A program made the position numbers and the translations under genes. The notes beneath the pieces are model-generated. The model was given only the letters and a program-made list of their open reading frames with translations, did no database searches and was not told where the DNA came from. Positions 22,730 through 25,845 of a stretch of DNA of 25,845 bases are shown here, in pieces. Position 1 is the stretch's first letter. Every line of letters begins with the position of its first letter. This stretch comes from Bacteroidota bacterium (GTDB lineage Bacteria > Bacteroidota > Ignavibacteria > Ignavibacteriales > Ignavibacteriaceae): contig JAJRSV010000455.1 in NCBI GenBank assembly GCA_024278655.1, positions 1 to 25,845 on the forward strand. The letters run 5' to 3'.

Positions 22730-22746
22730 ATGAAAATAATTTTCAT
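22730..22746. promoter_or_regulatory. 17-base palindrome, possible operator of the YHS gene
   Basis: ATGAAAAT (22730-22737) and ATTTTCAT (22739-22746) form a perfect inverted repeat around one base, 27 bases before the YHS start codon and between the divergent genes. AraC proteins usually bind direct half-sites, so another regulator is possible. Confidence 0.35.
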
Positions 22747-22773
22747 AATCATTTAATAAAAAAGGAGAAGCGT

Positions 22774-23241
22774 ATGAATGCTTTTATTTTAATCGTTGGT
22801 GCCTGTGTTGCCATCGCAGGTTCCGTTCTTGCTCAAAATAATCAGGACAAATACTTTGCCGGAGAATCCGGCGTGGCAATAAAGGGTTATGACGTAGTTG
22901 CTTATTTTACCGATTACAAAGCTGTAAAAGGGAAAAGTGATTATTCAGTAAAATACGATGGTGTAACTTTTTACTTTGCAAGTGAAGAGCATAAAAATAT
23001 GTTCATCGAACAACCCGGACATTACCTGCCCGAATTCGGCGGTTACTGTGCTTTTGCTATGGCTAAAATGAACAAGAAAGTACCGACAGATCCGGAAACT
23101 TTTAAAATTTACAACGGTCGGCTTTACCTGTTTTTCAATGACATGTATGAAGGTAAAAAGTTTAATACTATTGTCGAGTGGAATAAAGAAGAAAGTAGTT
23201 TATTAGAAACGGCAAATAAAAACTGGTCCGCAATAGAATAA
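22774..23241 (+). CDS. Secreted YHS-domain protein
   Basis: The 155-residue product has a signal peptide (VGACVAIAGSVLAQ, cleavage likely after SVLA) and one YHS domain: GYDVVAYFTDYKAVKGKSDY (near 38-57), VTFYFASEEHKNMFIEQPGH, and FGGYCAFAMAKMNKK. YHS proteins occur in metal-handling and heavy-metal ATPase contexts; here the stand-alone secreted form has no assigned substrate. Translation begins at ATG with AGGAG six bases upstream. A terminator follows. It diverges from an AraC-type regulator. Confidence 0.9.
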   Translation: MNAFILIVGACVAIAGSVLAQNNQDKYFAGESGVAIKGYDVVAYFTDYKAVKGKSDYSVKYDGVTFYFASEEHKNMFIEQPGHYLPEFGGYCAFAMAKMNKKVPTDPETFKIYNGRLYLFFNDMYEGKKFNTIVEWNKEESSLLETANKNWSAIE

Positions 23242-23250
23242 GCTGATAAG

Positions 23251-23280
23251 ACCGGCAGGGTAAAACTCTGCCGGTTATTT
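23251..23280 (+). terminator. Intrinsic terminator after the YHS gene
   Basis: ACCGGCAG (23251-23258) pairs with CTGCCGGT (23268-23275), extended by two inner pairs around TAAAA, and is followed by TATTTT. It also lies at the 3' side of the convergent cupin gene and may serve both. Confidence 0.75.
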
Positions 23281-23295
23281 TAAAAAAGACTTTTG

Positions 23296-23664
23296 TTAAT
23301 CGTTTCCGTCGCGGTGAACCGTTTCGGGTGAAAACGCAGGAAGGCATACGGCAATATATTCAGCACCTCCGGGTAATGGCGAACTGTACCGAACCCATTC
23401 TCCTTTGTGTGCGATAATCGCTTCACCTTCTTTTATATCGTGGGTTCCTTCTTTTGTTTCAACTCTTAGTGTGCCCCTAAGAACAATTGTGTATTCGTCA
23501 AACCCGGGTGTTTGACCCGGTTCTTCCCAACCTTCGGGGCTTTTCATTTTTGCTATGCTTACTGCATCTGTATTCGAGTTAACTCTTCCAATGAACTCTT
23601 CAATTATTTTCGGTTTGTTTCCTGCAGGTTCAATTTTAGTCGGTGATTTTATTATTGTAATCAT
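23296..23664 (-). CDS. Cupin-domain protein lacking the usual His ligands
   Basis: The 122-residue product is a single cupin barrel: FDEYTIVLRGTLRVETKEG (near 55-73), HDIKEGEAIIAHKGEWVRYS, then GAEYIAVCLPAFSPETVHRD. In motif 1 the metal-binding His pair is replaced (EEPGQTPGFDEY), although the Glu remains, and motif 2 reads HKGEWVRYS in place of PxGxxH. A metal enzyme is therefore less likely than a binding or isomerase-like role. It follows the upstream secreted-protein gene by one base on the same strand, suggesting co-transcription. No specific function can be given. Confidence 0.85.
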   Translation of the reverse strand: MITIIKSPTKIEPAGNKPKIIEEFIGRVNSNTDAVSIAKMKSPEGWEEPGQTPGFDEYTIVLRGTLRVETKEGTHDIKEGEAIIAHKGEWVRYSSPLPGGAEYIAVCLPAFSPETVHRDGND

Positions 23665-23665
23665 A

Positions 23666-24136
23666 TCAGTTTAACTTTCTTATTTCTTCGTTTCTTTTAC
23701 CGTCACCCTCTTCCCAATCGGTCAGTTTCCCGTCGCGGAAGAAGAATGTAATATCGCCGTAATACCATTGAGTAAAGACGCCCCACTTTTCAACATTCTT
23801 ATCTATCTTATCCGGCTCTCCCCAGCTATCGCGCAGCATATCTTCGGTCATTCCTTTCCATATTCTTTTATTGGCAACGCGCTGCCCGTTCTTCTTTCCG
23901 TATTTGATTATTAACACATCGCGCTTGCAGGCAAGTATATCCTGTTCAAGTTGCGGCGCCAGCTTTTCCAGACTGTCGATTTCCGCTTTAAGGTTTTCTA
24001 TTTCGGTGGTGAGTTCCGATTTCTTCTTTAAGAGTTCCTCTTTTTCCCCGTTGTACTCTTCCGCCGTCATCTGTGCAAATGTATTAAAGGAAAAGAGAAA
24101 CAGTAATATTGAAAATAATAAAACGGTTCTGTTCAT
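23666..24136 (-). CDS. Secreted coiled-coil protein with SmpA/OmlA-like C-terminus
   Basis: The 156-residue product has a signal peptide (LFSILLFLFSFNTFAQ, cleavage likely after TFA). A predicted coiled coil follows (about 27-66, EELLKKKSELTTEIENLKAE and onward). The C-terminal part, WKGMTEDMLRDSWGEPDKID and WYYGDITFFFRDGKLTDWEE, resembles the BamE/SmpA-like pattern in which a G-x-P-x-x turn precedes strands of a small periplasmic domain. There is no lipobox Cys. It immediately precedes the cupin gene. Function is not assignable beyond a periplasmic or surface location. Confidence 0.8.
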   Translation of the reverse strand: MNRTVLLFSILLFLFSFNTFAQMTAEEYNGEKEELLKKKSELTTEIENLKAEIDSLEKLAPQLEQDILACKRDVLIIKYGKKNGQRVANKRIWKGMTEDMLRDSWGEPDKIDKNVEKWGVFTQWYYGDITFFFRDGKLTDWEEGDGKRNEEIRKLN

Positions 24137-24190
24137 AAATTATATTATTAAAGTTTGTTAAAGAATCTGCAAAATTAAGAAAATGTTTTC

Positions 24191-24757
24191 TTATTCTAAA
24201 AGTTCCAGTTTGCAAAGGTCGAAGTAAGTTGTGCCTGTTAAAAGCTGCGAGCCGCCGCCGAAAAGGTTAACTTTTAAACTGTCTCCGGCACCGGCGGTTA
24301 TTGTATCTGTCATCGTGTATTCTTTCCACAACGTATCCGTAATCTGGATTGAGAAGTTAAAAATTGTTGTGTCCGGTTTTACAAGCAACAAGCTTGCACT
24401 GCCGACAATCGATTCGTGCTTTCCCCAGAGTGATAATTTATAAATATGCGTGCCCTCCGGAATTTTAACCGTTGTGTATAACCCGTTTACACCGGGAATT
24501 AACCATGCGCTTTTAATCGTAACAGCCCAGTTGCCTCCTTCGGGAGGAGTGTCGTTAGTAAAAGCTATTAAAGACGAGTCCAGGTTAAAATTCCAGCCGG
24601 CTAATGAAGAATTTCCGTTTTCCTCAAACGAAGAGTAAAGAATTATACTGCTGCCCGGTTCGGGGGGTATAACGGGATTGTTCTCTTCAGAGCACCGGGA
24701 AGAAATTAATAAAATAAGAACACTTACAAACGATACAAAAGCAAATTTAAAGTTCAC
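24191..24757 (-). CDS. Lipoprotein with beta-sandwich domain, surface-export type N-terminus
   Basis: The 188-residue product has a hydrophobic signal followed by C22 and the sequence CSEENN. That acidic start resembles the Bacteroidetes lipoprotein export signal that sends lipoproteins to the cell surface, although the residue before the Cys is Arg (ISSRC), which is atypical for a lipobox. The mature part (FEENGNSSLAGWNFN, then strands such as THIYKLSLWGKHES and TTYFDLCKLELLE) looks like a carbohydrate-binding-module-type jelly roll. Translation begins at GTG at 24757. A TAGCTTTG -7-like sequence at 24830-24823 lacks a matching TTG. No enzymatic motif is visible. Confidence 0.8.
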   Translation of the reverse strand: MNFKFAFVSFVSVLILLISSRCSEENNPVIPPEPGSSIILYSSFEENGNSSLAGWNFNLDSSLIAFTNDTPPEGGNWAVTIKSAWLIPGVNGLYTTVKIPEGTHIYKLSLWGKHESIVGSASLLLVKPDTTIFNFSIQITDTLWKEYTMTDTITAGAGDSLKVNLFGGGSQLLTGTTYFDLCKLELLE

Positions 24758-24909
24758 ATGAATTCCGGATAATTTTAATATACAAGTAACAAATGAAGTT
24801 TACATTATTACCCGTAAAATTTCAAAGCTAAAACAAATCTTCCCTGTAAAATCCCCTTTGATTTGTTATCAGTTTGTTATGAAGGATAAAAATAAGACAA
24901 TGTTAATCA

Positions 24910-24941
24910 AAGCACCGGTTATCCGCCATTAACCGGTGCTT
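24910..24941 (-). terminator. Terminator of the C1 peptidase gene (minus strand)
   Basis: A 12-pair stem, AAGCACCGGTTA (24910-24921) with TAACCGGTGCTT (24930-24941), closes an eight-base loop 16 bases after the peptidase stop codon. On the minus strand it is followed by a weak TTGATT tract. Confidence 0.6.
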
Positions 24942-24957
24942 CTAAAAAGAGAGTGAT

Positions 24958-25845
24958 TTAACGATTGAATTTTTCCAGCAAGTCTTTTACCGCATCTTTA
25001 TGAACCATAAAATCCATCATCTTAAGCTTAACGTAATCTTCGTGGTAAAAGTAGTAACCTTTGTTTTTCCCGTTGCGTGAACCCGAACCTGAATCCTTAA
25101 TCAAATACCAGTCCTTGCCGTCTTTGTGCAGGTAACCAACAAGATGAATTCCGTGATCGTCTGTAGTTGTTTTATTACTGAACCGGAACTGTCTGGCATC
25201 TTCGTCAATATATTCGGATGGGATGTCGAAAGTAGGAATCATTGCAACATCGTGCTCTGCATCATATCCTGCTTCCGAAACATCGCCGCCGATTGAAACG
25301 GTGTAACCGTTACGGATAGCTTTTTTGAGTGCATTCATAAAATCATCGAGTGGAACGTTGTAGTAATCTTTGCTGTGCCACCAGTTATCGGGTACTTCAT
25401 ATTCCACCTGCTGATAGTACGGCTTCTCTTTTATCGAAAGAATGTCAACGTAATCATCAAGATTTAATTTCACTACTTCTTTAAGGTATTGTTTCGGTGT
25501 ATATGTTTTTCCGTCAACTGTAAACTCTTCGGGTGGTGTGCCCATGTAGTGATTCATTATTGCTTTAATCGTGTTGAGTGCTTCCTCTTCGTTCCAGGCG
25601 TTGGTTTCTTTAATACTTTCGAGGTACGATTTCATCTCGTTAAACATTTTGCTGTGGTCGTGGAATTCCTGACCCGGCTGCAATCCGGTGTAAACTTCTT
25701 CGGGAACGATTCCGTATTTTTTCCAGATGCGCGGAACAGCATTTGCTTCCGAACCCTGCCCGAATACCGAATTACCACGCTCACGAATGTAGCGTCTTGC
25801 TTTCTCAACATATTCCCAGTACGCTGTAAACATTTCGGAAAGTTT
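24958..25845 (-). CDS. C1-family (bleomycin-hydrolase-like) cysteine peptidase, 5' end outside window
   Basis: Papain-fold C1 peptidases of the PepC/bleomycin hydrolase group are cytoplasmic or periplasmic aminopeptidase-like enzymes. The frame stays open to base 25845 (KLSEM precedes the first in-frame Met at 25833), so about 100 N-terminal residues with the Cys nucleophile lie outside. The 295 visible residues contain the helical LSEMFTAYWEYVEKARRYIR, the catalytic-His region DDHGIHLVGY, and WYLIKDSGSGSRNGKNKGYY where papain-like enzymes have K-N-S-W. Asp replaces the catalytic Asn and Gly the Trp, so activity may be altered. The C-terminus ends DLLEKFNR. Confidence 0.88.
   Translation of the reverse strand, partial: KLSEMFTAYWEYVEKARRYIRERGNSVFGQGSEANAVPRIWKKYGIVPEEVYTGLQPGQEFHDHSKMFNEMKSYLESIKETNAWNEEEALNTIKAIMNHYMGTPPEEFTVDGKTYTPKQYLKEVVKLNLDDYVDILSIKEKPYYQQVEYEVPDNWWHSKDYYNVPLDDFMNALKKAIRNGYTVSIGGDVSEAGYDAEHDVAMIPTFDIPSEYIDEDARQFRFSNKTTTDDHGIHLVGYLHKDGKDWYLIKDSGSGSRNGKNKGYYFYHEDYVKLKMMDFMVHKDAVKDLLEKFNR

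Noticed and set aside
24170..24177. TAATTTTG on the minus strand before the secreted coiled-coil gene as a promoter
   Set aside because: Full -7 match but no TTG at the required distance; such 8-mers are common in AT-rich DNA.
24823..24830. TAGCTTTG on the minus strand before the lipoprotein gene as a promoter
   Set aside because: The -7 element is a full match but no TTG lies 19-21 bases upstream.
1..25845. CRISPR arrays, insertion sequences, integrases or attachment sites
   Set aside because: No regularly spaced repeats, transposase or recombinase motifs, or tRNA-proximal duplications were seen.

Overview
The window most likely comes from a moderately AT-rich member of the FCB group, and Ignavibacteria-like bacteria fit best. 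The reasons are: an spc/alpha ribosomal operon that runs secY-map-infA-rpmJ-rpsM with no adk; a short primary sigma factor of about 284 residues without region 1.1; TTG-N20/21-TANNTTTG promoter-like sites of the Bacteroidetes type; a lipoprotein with a CSEE start like the Bacteroidetes lipoprotein export signal; and a B12-dependent ribonucleotide reductase. The assignment is an inference from these features, not from a database search.

Bases 1-8080 hold the 3' part of the spc operon and the whole alpha operon on the + strand: rpsH (partial), rplF, rplR, a tRNA-Gln(UUG), rpsE, rpmD, rplO, secY, map, infA, rpmJ (37 residues), rpsM, rpsK, rpsD, rpoA and rplQ. The operon ends in a strong intrinsic terminator that almost touches the start codon of the GTPase gene engB/ysxC. 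Bases 8685-10601 hold a membrane-anchored double-GAF protein with a degenerate GGDEF domain, behind a full-consensus FCB promoter. Bases 10645-14728 form a tight co-directional run: phosphopentomutase (deoB), an unrecognised 96-residue protein, a PIN-domain protein, two bacterial-microcompartment vertex proteins (EutN/CcmL family), the primary sigma factor and an NlpC/P60 lipoprotein. Three palindromes follow, separating this run from the convergent class II ribonucleotide reductase gene nrdJ (14836-18441, minus).

After a 444-base divergent spacer, bases 18886-21375 encode an ABC-2 exporter (ATPase and permease, ATGA overlap) and a secreted LolA-like protein. Bases 21376-21693 have no recognisable gene. 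They do contain a G+C-rich stem, several mutually exclusive stems built on TGATCA, three GGAGG motifs, an upstream promoter-like site and a downstream terminator-like hairpin with a T run. This is the best candidate for an undescribed element, either a structured small RNA or a regulatory leader with micro-ORFs. Bases 21694-25845 hold an AraC-type regulator (minus) divergent from a secreted YHS-domain protein (+), then on the minus strand a cupin, a secreted coiled-coil protein, a surface-type lipoprotein and the 3' part of a bleomycin-hydrolase-like C1 peptidase cut by the window edge.

The least ordinary parts are the 21.4-21.6 kb RNA candidate, the orphan microcompartment vertex pair beside deoB, a PIN gene and the sigma factor gene, and a tRNA gene inside the spc operon.
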